Positions 1 through 13,502 of a DNA stretch of 64,000 bases are shown here, piece by piece (positions within the stretch are counted from its first letter, which is position 1; the number at the start of each line of letters is the position of its first letter). The position numbers were made by a program, and so were the translations under genes. The stretch spans positions 110,234,485-110,298,484 of the forward strand of contig OZ023273.1 in the NCBI GenBank assembly GCA_964007475.1, given 5' to 3'. The notes below the pieces were generated by a model that was given only the letters and a program-made list of their open reading frames with translations, was not told the DNA's origin and did not search any database. Source of the DNA: Hybos culiciformis (Eukaryota; Arthropoda; Insecta; Diptera; Hybotidae).

Positions 1-464
1 TAACAAAATTATATAATATCATAATTTTTTCCTTGAATTCATATGAGAAATTGAAAGAAAAAGTGGTTAATTTGAAAGAATTTAAATGGAACTAAAATTT
101 ATATATTAGTTGGATATTATGCTTGATTTGAATTAATTTATATTACAAAGATATCGTTTAGTAAATGGTACCCTTATTTCGCTTCTTCAGATGTTGCTGC
201 TTTGTTTTCTATGTACACTTAAAGGAAAATTATTAAACGTTATAAATTTAATTAGATTAAAAATTGTTTTTTTTATCTCTTTATTATTTTTTAAAGATCA
301 GACATTATTATTAAGTAAATTAAATTTCTTTTAAACATTATAATAAATATATTAAGAGAGTCAAGCAATTTCGATTATGAACATGGTGAATAAAAATTTT
401 CATTTTCCAATCAATTTAATTTATTGTACAAAAAAAGGCTCCCCTTTATGTTTTTTATCTACAG

Positions 465-487
465 GAGGAAAAAAAAGTGAAATTTAC
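465..487 (+). other. Candidate 23-nt microexon of the unseen + strand host gene
   Basis: A strong 3' splice site, CCCCTTTATGTTTTTTATCTACAG, ends at 464 (written here as CCCCTTTATG then TTTTTTATCTACAG). It is followed after 23 nt by a good 5' splice site, AC|GTGAGT, at 488. The enclosed bases would read Glu-Glu-Lys-Lys-Val-Lys-Phe plus two bases in phase 0. I infer an exon only because acceptor, donor and strand all agree with the ratchet sites further downstream. 23 is not a multiple of three, so skipping it would shift the frame. In A+T-rich DNA such a pair can also arise by chance. Confidence 0.3.
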
Positions 488-961
488 GTGAGTGTCTTTG
501 GGAAATAAAAAATAAATTCATATTTTTAAATGTTTATCGAATAGAAAACATATTAATTTTTCTTTAGATCGCAAATATAATTTATAAAAATTTTTATTTT
601 TTATTTTCTTGTTTATTTTTATATGAATTCACATTGCAAACCCACAATAAAAATTTCCCTTTTTTTTTTGTGAACCCCAAGTTGAAGTGTTGTTTTATAA
701 AATTTCACGTCCAAATTAGAGAAAACGTATTTGAATAATATTTCTTTTTCACGAGTTGGTCCAGTTTATTCCGAGAGGATATTAATGTCTTCATTTTTAT
801 TATTTGGAATTAGATGAGCATTAATATTAGTAAACAGATATTGTTGAAGGATTTCTATTTCTTCTTCCAATAAGACAGATTTTTCATTATCGATTTGGGG
901 AAAGATTTTTCGGTTTTCAGTCATATAAATATTTTCCTATGAAATATAGTGAATAGAGATG

Positions 962-1005
962 TTTGATCAAACACATTTTTTGCATATTATCTGTGTTTGA
1001 TCAAA
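962..1005. repeat. 14-bp perfect inverted repeat
   Basis: TTTGATCAAACACA at 962-975 is the exact reverse complement of TGTGTTTGATCAAA at 992-1005, with a 16-nt spacer. Each arm contains the palindrome TTTGATCAAA. It could be a small hairpin or a palindromic protein-binding pair. There is no sign that it belongs to a larger element. Confidence 0.6.
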
Positions 1006-4000
1006 ATATTTAAAAATTTAATGTCGTAAATTTTATTGCAGAAAAAAAAAATTGTAACTGAACTACATATTTCGCAAAAATTTATTTTACACGTTATATA
1101 AACATGATACATATAACATTATATATATTTTTTATATAATATAAATGTGCGATAAATATATTTTACATATAAACCGAAAAATAAAAATAAAAAACATTAT
1201 ACCAATATTCCTCCAGGAAATAGTTTTTTTTTTTGTTTTTCCTGTGGTGTAGTTTTATTTTTACAATTTCGTTGTACAGTATATATTTCAAATATTAATA
1301 GAACCATATCCATACCACTAACATATAAAATAAGAACATTTTGCTCATTTTAAATAATATTTTTCATACCATAATGAAAACAAAAATCTATTTTAGTCTA
1401 TATTGAAATAACGTTACTATAAAAAAGAAATTGCATTTATCTAAGCTCCGGTAGTAGGATTGCTTTGTATCTTATAATCATAATGTGTAGATGTAGATTA
1501 TATGAATTATTTTAAACATTTGCAAATTTGACTCAAAACTTTAGGCTTTCATTAACTTTGCTTTCTCTTAGGGCATACTTATATTTAGAAATTTAGGATG
1601 GAATCTAATTTTGGTATTTATTATTATAACTTGTATAAAATTTAGAACAGGATTATTTAACTAAAAATTTCTTGATTCTATAAATTAATAAATATGAACT
1701 GAAATTTTGAACAAAATGTATGAAAAAAATTTCTATTTTGGTAATTTTTTATTAGTAGAAATAATTAAATCTGTTTAGTGTTCATGGTATATAATATTTA
1801 AAAAACAATGAAAATTTTATGACTTTTGAATATTTAATGGAATAATTTAATTATAAATTATAAATATACACTAAATATTTTATTAATTAACTATAAACAT
1901 ATTATTTATTTTTTTTTTAAATAAAGCAAATTTTTGTATAGTGTTCTAAATGTTCTTTCAAATTAAAACGCATATAAATATCGAATTAATAATAAATTTC
2001 ATAATATTTTTTTCCGAATCATAAAAATAAAATAGCATAAAATCTAAAAATTATGATTTAATTTATTTGTATATACAATATACATATTTATTATTATATT
2101 GCTCTTTATATAGACATAAATGTTGCTAATGTTGCGTGATGTTTTAATGTAGCCTTAATTTCTTTCAATAATTTCAAAAATTATAAGGTGCGGGTGATCG
2201 TCCATATCAAATTGCATCAAAATATAAAAATAGCAAGTAGCTATTTGGAATGAACAATTTATGAATATATATTTATGAATATATATTTTTTCATAGTTAT
2301 TTTTTAGTCAGTCTATGATGGTACATATATTCATTAGGAGCGCGGTATAAAAATGGAATTAGAAAATAAAAAAAAAAAGAAGTAATATTAAAATGTCGGC
2401 TTTCCTTTATTTAATATTTTTATTGCATTTGAAAATTGAAAATATTATTTCTTTTTGGATCTTGTATTATATATTTTAATGAATTCATCCTGTCTGTCTT
2501 TCTTGATTATGGTGTATTAGCTTTAAAATGTAACATTATACATTTTTATACGTATATATAACATACAGAAGTTAATAGAATTCTGATAAACTTGTTTATG
2601 TTACATGTTTTGGATTGATAACGATTTTCTAGATTTTACCATTTTTTACAGAAATATCTTTAACCCTAGTGGTGTATTAAAAATCGTATATGTATAAATA
2701 CATGTTATTGATTTAATTAAAAATTTGGCAAATCAAATAAAAATTTAATGATGCAAATAAAATTAAATATAAAATTTCAATAATTCAATAGTGTGGAAAC
2801 ATAAAAAAAATGAATATAATTTTTTATAATTTCGAAAAAAAAAATAGTAATTGAATTTTATTCAATTTTCGAATTCAAATATATTCATTCGCTAGAATTA
2901 TTATAGATATTTAATTTGTATTAAAGTTCACTGTTTTAAAGTATATACTTATACATGAAATATTGTATTCCTTCCTCAAGCTAAATTGTTTAATGTTAAA
3001 AAGAATTTCTACTTGCGACGGATAGACAGGCGTAATTAATTTAAATGTTGTATCTTACTTTGAATATAATTATAAAAAGAATATATTTTTTTTTTAATAA
3101 AAATCTTTTAATGAAATATTTCGGTCTCGTGGATTACAATTTCCATTAATATAATTAGTGTTGAAATGGTATACCTAGGTGTCAAAGAAATATTATCTTG
3201 GTTGGATAAAAAATGATTTAGTTTTTTTATTAGGTATACATATAGTGTAAATTTGTAACTTTTATTTTTTTATTTTTTTTCATTACAAAGTTAAACTCTT
3301 TTAGTGGAGTTCTTTTAATAATTTATTTTGTTTTATTTTTTTACTCACTTGAGTGATATATGTACTTTTCATTATTGTGTTCAGGAAATTTCAAATATAA
3401 AATATGTATACACTGTACAACACTGTACGGTACAGTTAAATATATCTTTCATCTATATGAAATGTACGTAAATGTATAAAATTGGACATTGTGAGTTAAT
3501 GTATATATAACGATAGAGTGGGAAAAAATTTTGAAAATTTTTTTTTTTTACTTTCCAAATAATATTCTTTTATTTTTTAATTAAAAAAATAATTTACAAT
3601 TGTAGGTATAAGTATCTGAGAGAATGAATGAATTTTTTTTCATTTAATTTTTTAATGCGACTTCTTATACTTTATACATAATATAATGTCAGTGATTTAT
3701 AACTTATATTTTTCTGCTTTGAACGGTTGCGATTAAATTTTCCTTGGCTCATTAATGAAAAAAAATAAAGCTTCATCATGATGAACAACTATAACCTACA
3801 GTAGTTTAAAGAAATGAATTTCATAAAAATTGTGCTACTAACTTACAATGATATTGTTGAGTAGTATTATTATTGATTTGATACGCTAATTCATTAAAAT
3901 AAAATAATTGTAATTCAAATTTGATTGATGATGCATTTTTATATGAATTTCTATAAATTTCAACAATCAATCAAATATTATTTATACACATATTAGGTAT

Positions 4001-4872
4001 AATCTAACATTTATGTTAGAAATCAATTATATTTGCAATTTTCAACTATTTTCAAGCAATTCTTCTGCCTTTTTTTTTTTTAATCTTTACGAGGTTCAAT
4101 GAAATTTAAATTAACCTTGGTTAAGTATTAAAAAAAAATGTTTTTTTGATTTTTCATATTCCACACATTTTTATTTATTTATTGTTCCAATTACATATTA
4201 TGTACTTTTGTTTATTATAATAATTATAATTTTTCGAGGGTTGCCATATTTATGTACTAAAAGTGTGTAACAAATAAATTTTATTTATTTACTATATACA
4301 TGTAAATAATGTTAAATGTACCTTATATCTTGTTATGTGTGTTCAAAAATTTCAATTAAATAAATTTTGAACATTGAATAAAATTCATCAAATTATTGCA
4401 TAATGAATGAGCAGCAGCATTCATATAATTGTTGTATTTTGTACCTACAAAGTTTTTATTTTGTTTACCTAATTAAAAAACAGGTGATTTATAGAGTGAT
4501 GATATTGATGTAGGGTGAATTAATTGAGCCGTTAACTCATTTGTTTTTATAAGTATGTATATGGAACTAGGTAAATAAAATCTGAATTTAATGTGCACTT
4601 GCTTATTATACAGAATTATTATCGTTTTAGAAATATATGTATAATGTATCTGTATATTGTTATTTCAAAAATTAAAATTGTAAAAAAAAAAGTTATTCGG
4701 CGCAAATACTCCTCCTTTAATGTTAACAAAAAAAAAACATTTTTTTGTGGTTAAAGGAAAATTAATTGAAATTAAAATTTTTTTTCCAATAACAAGCATT
4801 AATTATAATTTTATTATTATATAAAATTATGATGTTTTAATGAAAGAAAAATATTTCGTCGGTTTGATTTTA

Positions 4873-4916
4873 TATAATTATAACATTATAAGTTTTATAA
4901 TTATAACATTATAAGT
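4873..4916. repeat. Two-copy tandem repeat, period 23
   Basis: A 21-base unit beginning TATAATTATAACATT occurs at 4873-4893 and again at 4896-4916, separated by TT. It is a simple local duplication with no coding content. Confidence 0.7.
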
Positions 4917-6547
4917 ATTATAAGTTCGATTTTCATTGCGTGAATTTGTCAAAAATAATTTGAATAAAAAAACATTTCCAATTTTCTTTCTGTAAACACA
5001 ACTATATTTCGTGAATCAATGTGCAAAAGAGGCAACCTAAAGTGAAAAAAGCTTCATTATATTGGGTGACAATTGCGAAAAAATTGAAACGTTATTGCAG
5101 AATCTTTAATTTTTTGTTTGAAAATAAAATTATATTTTATTTTATATATATAGTTATTGTACAATTCCTAAAGTTTCTAAACGGATCTGATTTTCAGTGA
5201 ATGATTGAGTATAGTTTTACACTGCTACTGCTACATACATAATTACATGATGAATAAATAAATTGCTTCAACTCAAATATTTTTAATTACAAATTTAATT
5301 TATGAAGATAACTTAAATGTTATGTCATTTGAATTGCTAAATAAATAAACACAACTTCTTTTGATGTACAAATTTTTTTATTATATGTATTTAACTATAT
5401 GACAAACTGATTGAATAATAGCAAAAACTTTTATTTTTTTATTTTTTGAACTTCCAATCCAATTACTATTATCACATAAACGTCCCGTAAAAAATAATTT
5501 AATTTATAAATTATATTTGTGTCAATCAAAGTATATGATGCTGTAATTTTTCATTAGTGCAAGGCTTTATCAACATTCATATATATAATATTAATTGCCT
5601 CAAGATAATTATTATTATTATTACATTTTTTATGGAAAATTTTTTTATCAATAACAATTTGATTTAATTTATAATTTTCAAAATTACATCATTTGTTGCT
5701 GAACACAAATTATATCATTATTATTTATATACGAATATTTATGTATAAGTCAATCACATAAAGATTTAGCCATCCCAGAATAACTAAAGGTTTAAAAATT
5801 ATTTTTTTGCCATATATAAAATTTTATGAATATAAATAATTCTTTCTTTTGTGTAATTTTCTTTAAGTTTGTATATTTTCATCAATTGTTCTTAATAAAA
5901 CATTTTTCATTAATATTGGTTCTCCTGCTGATTTATTTTACTATATGAACAAAAATCACCTGGTGTTTTGATTTTTTTTTTATAAAAGAATTTTTATTAG
6001 AAATTTGAGTCAAACAAACTCGTATTATGAAATCGTTGCAAATAATTAGTGATAACAGAAACTTTTATAACTGCGTGCAAATAAAGAGAGGTCGATAATC
6101 CCTTCTCGCACTCATATTTTGAAAATACTAGCAAGCTAATAATTTTACTTGACTAGGTACAAAATTCTGAAGGTAGGTATGTATATAAAAATAAAAACTG
6201 ATGATTGTCAGAGATTTTTGTTCTGGTATTAGTTGAAAATCGAAAAGATTTTATTGATATCATTATACAACGAGTTTTCCTTTGACAAGAACCATAAATG
6301 TTTTTTTTCTGCTGTAGAGTTTTCTTTATCTTTCTTGTTACTATAATAAGTATTAATCGCAATTGATTATACTCTGATAAAATTTTCAAATTTCAATTGA
6401 ATAAATTTCAAGTTTCGGCAAATTATAAACAAAAATTTAATAAGAAATGTTAGAAAAATGTTTTTTTTTCATTTTTTATTTATATTTTTTTTAGAGATAA
6501 GATAACATTATTTTTATATAACAAAACCAAAACGTGTTTTATATGCT

Positions 6548-6700
6548 GTAGTAGTTGATTGGTTCAAGTGGCGGATCCCTCTACTTGAAGTCTTCCAATT
6601 GGAGCTTGCGCATCGTTTTGCTACCACTGACACTCGTAACCTGAACTTAATGGCGATAAACGTCGCTAAATCAACCCTGCATAGTGTTATATATTTTAAC
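6548..6700. other. GC-richer island, probable decayed repeat
   Basis: This ~150-bp block is visibly richer in G+C than its surroundings. It contains a 7-bp inverted repeat TTCAAGT/ACTTGAA around GGCGGATCCCTCT and the palindrome CCAATTGG. Neither strand gives a long open frame. The composition change suggests an old insertion (LTR or SINE fragment) or a conserved non-coding element. I do not recognise the family. Confidence 0.35.
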
Positions 6701-9700
6701 TTCTCCCTGGCTTTGGTTAATGCTATGATGTGAATTTTAAGATTAAAAGTGTTAAGGAATAATGTTTCGCTTATTCTCCTTTAAAAAATTTAATTATGTT
6801 TAATATAGTTAATATTGTAAAAAATCATGAGAAAATTGAAAACAGATGACATATTGTTCCAATTTTCTTTAAGAAGTAATAATTATGTTTCTTTAGAAAG
6901 GCTTTTGACTTCTTGACATTTTGGTTGCTGAAAGAAAGAAAGGGCGCGAAACTAATTATCAACAAAATGTGTATATAAATAAATTACAAATGTTTACGTT
7001 TTCATTAAAAAAAAATAAATAAATAAACAATGAAATTCATTCAACTATTTTTAGGTAGAGTTCTATATACCATATACATATTATTATGATTTTTATGAAT
7101 ATTTTTTTTGAACATATTTTCTCACATTTATTTTTTGTCTTCAAAAAGAATTCTTTAAATATGCTTCTTTTTTTCTTTTTTTTTCTACTTACCAATAAAA
7201 TTTTAAAATAAAGGTTATCGCGTGGAATAAAAAAGAATAATAATTTTTATAAACTTTTTGATGTTGTCTATCCTAACAATTGAATTACCAAAAAAAGATT
7301 TTTTTACGCTGACAACATAAAAAAAAAATCAAATAAGAAATAATTATTTTTTTTAAATTAATCAAAATAAAAAAAAAATTAAATTATTATTTTGAAGTTA
7401 TTTTTGTCTGTTTTTTTTTCATTATTATTATACTTGTGAAAAAATTCCTGAGAAATGATAACGCAATTATTTTTAATTATTTTGATTTTAATATTTTTTT
7501 CATTTTCAACCCATTTCTATATATAAGAAAAAGTACATGCGTACTTTAGTTAGAGGGGTATTGTGATTTTTGAAATTGGTTTTTGAAATATCAGAAAGAA
7601 AGAAAGAAAAAGAAATTACAGAATATTTATTTTTAATTTAAAATTCTTCAATTTTAATGTATAAAATAATATAATTTTTTTGTTTTAATTTCTGGTATTT
7701 TATTTTATTTTTTTTTATTATTAGGTTCCAAAAACGTGCCTTTCATAAAATTTAATTTATAGTATGTATTATAAAAATATAGTGCGGTTAGATTCTATGG
7801 CTTAGATGTGTAAATTTAAGTCTCTTGAAGATACACATTCCAAATAACTTAATCTGATAAGTTTAATATTATTATATTTTTTCCTCAAATTAATATTACG
7901 CAGAAGTATAATTAGTTTGAATTATAATTTTTTTTTTAATATATACTTTTTATTTATTTTTAAAACTTGTATTAAGTATCAAAATCTGATGCAATTCTGT
8001 TACACTAACGGAATAAAGAATATGTCATTACTTTGAGAATAACTTCATATTATATATAATATACCAATTTCAGGAATTAAAATTTATGAAGTTTTTTTAA
8101 ACTATTAATGTTGTACTAAACTTGTCAAAGTATAGTTGTGAAATAATATATATAAAAACTTTTCAGGAGATTGATTTAAATTTTGTGATACTTTTTAATT
8201 TGTATGCATTTTCATATATGTTTATTTATATGTTTATTTACAAAACAATGTTATAGATCTATAGAAGCGAAGAATACGAAGGTGTAATAGTTTTAAAACA
8301 TTACAAATAATTTTGTCATACTTTCAATACGGACCGTCGATATATAAATGTCTTCTCGTTTTTCTATCTCTTTAAAATCGACAAAAATATTTAAGTTATC
8401 TTAGGTGTGGGTACAATTACATGCACCATTTTATGTAATACTCTACTTTATAAGCTAAGTACTAGTACCTAAAATAGTGTATAAGCTAATTTAAATTTAA
8501 ATAATTTTTGTCCATTTGAAAGAGTTTGGATGTAGACAAGTGAGCACACATAATGTTAAAATACACCGTCTCTACTTGGAATGATGGCTAAATATTAAGT
8601 AAAAAAATAAAAAAAAAACATTTTTAAGTTGTTCGTTTGTCCTTTTTGATAAAAAATAAAAATAGAATTTTGCTGAAAAACAAAATTAAGTGAGCAATTT
8701 TATTCGTCATATGAAAAATATTCAATTTTATAATTACTTTTTCTGTTTTTTTTTCTACTTTTTTTTTGTTTATTCAAACAGCGTAAAGAACGGAAGAGAT
8801 ATCAAAATGTTATTTCCATTCATAACATTTCTTCATTTCATCCCCTTGCAAAAAAAAAAAAAAAAAAACAAAAACCCTTAAAAAAACATAATTTATGATA
8901 AAAACAATTTAGGTAAAAAATAAAAAAAAAAAACAAAAATTTTTTCTACGGGGAAAAATTCTTATTCACAAAAACTGTTAATGTAAACACTTCCTAGAAA
9001 TTTATGTTCATATCGTCGTTTGGCCGTACATTAACATTTTTTTTTCTTTTGCTTTTTCTTTTCAAATATAAATTGTTTTAGGTACAATTTTACAAAATAA
9101 TTTCTTATTATGATGTGATGAATGACAGAGAAGATGTTTACCAAAGGAAAAAGCAAAAAGACAAAAAAAAAAAAGAAAAATAATTTTCCTTCAATTTATT
9201 TATTTTTTTTTATTTTTCAAAGATAAATATCAATTCCCCAAGATATTGTGTTTATGTCGCCTGTAAAGTCAAAAGGATTATATTTTTGTTAAACGGTTTA
9301 AGGTTCTTTAAAAAAATATAGGAAAAAATTTTTTTTAGGTATAATGTGAGAATTTCTTTAATGTGGAGAAGAATTTCTGTTTTTTTTTTTTTTGGGGAAT
9401 TAAAGAATTCAAACAAGAATGATGATTGTTTACCTTTTTAAGATAAATAAAGAAATTTATTTACTTTTTGTAGATATAATAAAAATGAATCCATATACAG
9501 AAACAATATATATGAAATGAACATTTTGTTTCATATTAAATTAACGAACTGGTTTAATATTTATATCTTGTCTTTTTTTTTATTTTTTGAGAACCATCAA
9601 AAGGGAATTTCGGAGTACAAATGAATTATTTAGTGAAAATTTAACAATTTTTTTTTTATTTGATATTAAATCACATCACATTCTCACATTTATTTAACTC

Positions 9701-10767
9701 TTTAAATACGCTTTAATTCAAATTTATTTTTTGATCAAAATAGAATTTGATATACTTGATATTAAATAGAATAGCGAAGGTATTTTTTTTTGCAAATCTT
9801 GTAAGAAATATTGTTGTTTTGTGTATCGTTAGTTCGGTACGTTATCGTTTTTATAAAATGATAATTTGTGTATTAAAAAAATAATATAATTTGAAACACC
9901 TTTGTTCTATAGTACACCATCATCAATACACTATCAGCTTTCTACACTATCGTAATTTTTTTCGCAAACAAACAAATAAAAGTTTTTAAATTGTTTTTTT
10001 TTTTTGTTAAGAGAAGTAACAGAAAACAACTTAGCTGTCATCCACCATCAGTTACATTTTTAGCTTCCTTCTACAAAATATTTCTAAAATTTTAATAATG
10101 TACTTATTATAATAATACTACAAAAAAATTATCATAACTATGTTATTTAAAAAAAAAAAACAAAAAAAAAATTCTTTTACATAACAAACAAATTTTGTTT
10201 ACTAAAATTTTATCTCTCTCTACATTATAATTTTTTATAATAATAAAATATATAATAATAAAAAGAGGTAAATAGAAAAAAATAAAAAAATTTGTGCTTA
10301 TGTTTATTTTTTGTATTCAGGAAAAATCTGTTCTAAATGAAGCACATTTTTGACCTTTATTTAGTTCAAAGTGTCATTCTTGATGCCATTCAAAAAAAAA
10401 AAATATATGTAGTAGAAAGAGGTAAACATGTTTTCGTTTACCTGGAAATGAAAAATTGTTTTTTTTTTGTTCCTTATCTTTTAACTACACTTTAATGTAT
10501 GCATAGAAGAAACATGCATGAAAACTCTTCATTTTATAATTTTATCTATCTTAAAATAAAGAAGCCAGTGGCGAAACTTAATTAACATTAGATTGTCCAT
10601 AAAAGTTTTTTTTTTATATTTTGTAAGTTTATAATGTGATTTTATTGTAATGTATTATAGTCGAAGTAAAGAACGGTGCAATACTGGAGCTCTGAGAGCA
10701 TGGACAAGGACAACATGTATATTATAATAGTTCAGCGGCTGATTGTTATGCTTTTTTATTTATACCT

Positions 10768-11174
10768 TGTTCGCATTATAATTTGAATTCCACTTAAATT
10801 CCGGAAAACAAATTGCCGTTCGCATTACAAAATTTGATGAGAGCTGGAATTTGATGGTGTAAAAAAAAAAAATGAGAAAGAGAAAAAGTTTTTGTTGTTG
10901 AAAATTTTGACTTTTTATCTCGCTTGTTATCAATTTTATTTTGTTTTTTTTTCATTTTGACTCGAATTTGACAAAAAAATTGTTGCCAACTATAACAAAA
11001 TTTCAAAAAATGAGTGAAAATAACTAGAAATGTAGAATTCTAACCCTGACAAACTAGAATATGAAAGTGGAATATACATATTCCGGAATATTTTTTTATA
11101 TGAAAAATCCAGTTCATATTCCTGAAATATTCCGGATAACAGCACATTCCACTAATATTCTCCTAATGCGAACA
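10768..11174. mobile_element. MITE-like palindromic element, ~407 bp
   Basis: The ends are an 11-bp perfect inverted repeat, TGTTCGCATTA at 10768-10778 and TAATGCGAACA at 11164-11174. A further subterminal copy of GTTCGCATTA lies near 10819. The right half is strongly palindromic: GTGGAAT (11067) pairs with ATTCCAC (11146), and ATATTCCGGAATAT (11078-11091) is a perfect palindrome. No transposase frame is present. I could not define a target-site duplication, so superfamily and exact limits are open. Confidence 0.5.
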
Positions 11175-13498
11175 CCATATTACATTTTCAATTCAGTTTA
11201 GTTTGTTTTATGACACAAATAATTAATAATTCTAATATTTGCTACATTAAGAGAATGTTAAGAATGATTTTATGTTTTACCAGTTTCCTAAATTAGCAAT
11301 AAAACAATACATGATGTGGCTATGCCTTATTATAAGAAATCAATATACGAACAATATCAAAAGGAATTTTAAAATCGATAAGATATAAAACTATTATTAT
11401 TGTTATTATAAGTTTTTTTTCTCCTTGAAAATTACATTCTAAATTTTTAAATTTTTCAATACACATATTATATTAGAAATAATGTTGTGTATTACCTATT
11501 TCTTTTTATAAAATATTATGCATATTATATGCCTTCCAAAGTCTATATAAAATTTAATATATTCTCGATGTTAGTTTTAAGAATATCTTCTATTACCATT
11601 ATTGTAATATGCTTTTAAAACTTAGAGCATAAATTATGATCCAGTATTTTGTTCTTGAAATTATGGTTTGCAGACAGATGGTTTTCCTTTGAAAAATATA
11701 TGTGTACATATTAAAAAAAATATTGATAATATATCCTATTCGGTATGCGAAATACATACTCGTATATATTTTAATTCTCTTTATTGAACCTTCAAGATAT
11801 TTATCGATGAAAAATGATAGATGATGAGCTAGATTTGGTTACAAATATATATAATTATTGAAATTTATATCTATATACAAAACTTATTATTTGCAAATTT
11901 ATAGGTTAGGCTTCCGGAAGTTCTTATTTTTTTTTTTAACTAAAATAACCTTGCCAAATCATTACACTGGAAAATTAGTATCAAATTATGAATATAAATT
12001 TCCAAAAAATCTAAATTAGAAATATGAAATTTGACCTGATTTAATTAATTTTTGTAATTATTTCTAAAATAGGGAATTCAAAAAAATAATAATCAAATAT
12101 TTTTGATCATTGTACAATATAATTTCCTATTTTAAAAACTATATATTTATAATGTATGTATGATGTAGAACAGATATTTACAGTATAATTATGATACACA
12201 GAAGCAAAAAAAAAAAATTTAATAGTTTGTTATCAATGTTTATTTTTAGAAATAAACAAAAAAAAATTTGCGAAAAACAGAATACATAAATATAATTAAA
12301 TTCAGAATATTTGCGATAATTTTTTTATTTACAATTTATTCTAAACTTGAAGCACAAAAAAAAATGCTAATGACATAAAAAAATTAAACAAATTAAACCC
12401 CACGATTTTATTTTAAACACGGAAACATATCATTATTATATAATTTTGGAATGAAAAAAAAAAAGAAAATGATTTGACAGATTGAAGTTTAATTATATTA
12501 AACTTATACACAATGGAAATTAACATTTTGAGAAACAAAAATAATAATCATTAAAATTTCTATATATACAGTTTATACACAGTATTAAATCAATTTATAT
12601 TCATGCCATGGGACTTAAGTAATTTTTGGTTGGTAAAAAAAATGAAATTGAAATAGAATGCTAGGTTCATTCTCTTTAAAAAAAAATAATGGAATTGAAA
12701 ATTATCATATTCTGTTGTCAAATCTTTAATATTTTTTTAACCGGTCTTCTTCGTCTTCTCGTACTTATCTTCAATGAAAATTTGCTCGACTTTAAGTAAC
12801 TTCTTGGAAATATTTTCAAAAAAAATTCTATGCATTAAAAAAGACAAATTGTGATAGATTTTACCAATTTGTAGTCTAGTTGCTGCTTGCTGGAAATTTT
12901 CAGATTATCATATACACAATAATATACAATTTGACTTTATCATTGAACAACGACTATTCATTATGAATTTTCTTCTCATTTTGAAGTGTTTTTTTTTTTT
13001 TTTTCAATATTTATATAATCCTGGTTAATTATTTTATTCTTCTTTACTATTTTTACTTCTTTACCATAATACTGTTAAACAATTTATCATATCAGCATCA
13101 TCATACTATACCATTTTCAGTTTTTTTTTTAAGTTATCTATATTATAATGTTGTATGTTGTAGTGTATGTATAATATAGAATAAATTTCTGATATCTCAT
13201 ATGATTTATTTAATAATACATTATAATAATAATATTTTGTATTATTAATAAATACATAATAACAATAATTGAATGTACATAAATATTTATTATAATAATA
13301 ATAAATAAAATAAAAAATATTGTGATTTTATTGTATGAAAAAGAAAATAAAAGCGGGATTTTCTTTTTATGATTTATATACATAAATAAATATAAATAAG
13401 ATAATAAATAAATAATGAATGATTTGTCAGCACAAGGCTAACATTTCTTTTGTTATTGTCACTATACATCAAGCATTCAGAATTTAAATTAATTTAAA
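11175..13498. other. Gene-free spacer left of the LTR element
   Basis: A+T-rich DNA with ATA/AATA-type low-complexity runs between about 13.13 and 13.42 kb. I see no gene, RNA or element here. Confidence 0.6.
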
Positions 13499-13502
13499 AG
13501 AT
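13499..13502. repeat. Target-site duplication AGAT (left copy)
   Basis: AGAT immediately precedes the left LTR and is repeated at 20734-20737 immediately after the right LTR. A 4-bp duplication is normal for Ty3/gypsy-type integration. It shows that both ends belong to one insertion event. Confidence 0.9.

Larger units (their letters stand above)
1..10767. other. A+T-rich gene-free stretch (probable intron)
   Basis: Apart from the microexon candidate and the small repeats listed separately, I see no supported gene here. The few open frames of 60-78 codons (for example near 6.2 and 8.7 kb) are composed of Phe, Tyr, Ile, Lys and Asn as expected from poly-A/T DNA. They lack recognisable domains or splice-bounded structure. 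Long homopolymer runs are frequent between 7.0 and 10.5 kb. Confidence 0.6.

Noticed and set aside
3215..3242. Possible + strand ratchet site TTTATTAG|GTATAC near 3.23 kb
   Set aside because: The donor GTATAC is poor and the tract shorter than at the three accepted sites. Similar weak AG|GTA words are common here.
10426..10460. Possible - strand ratchet site TTTCCAG|GTAAAC
   Set aside because: The acceptor side is fair but GTAAAC is a weak donor, and there is no partner site on the - strand.
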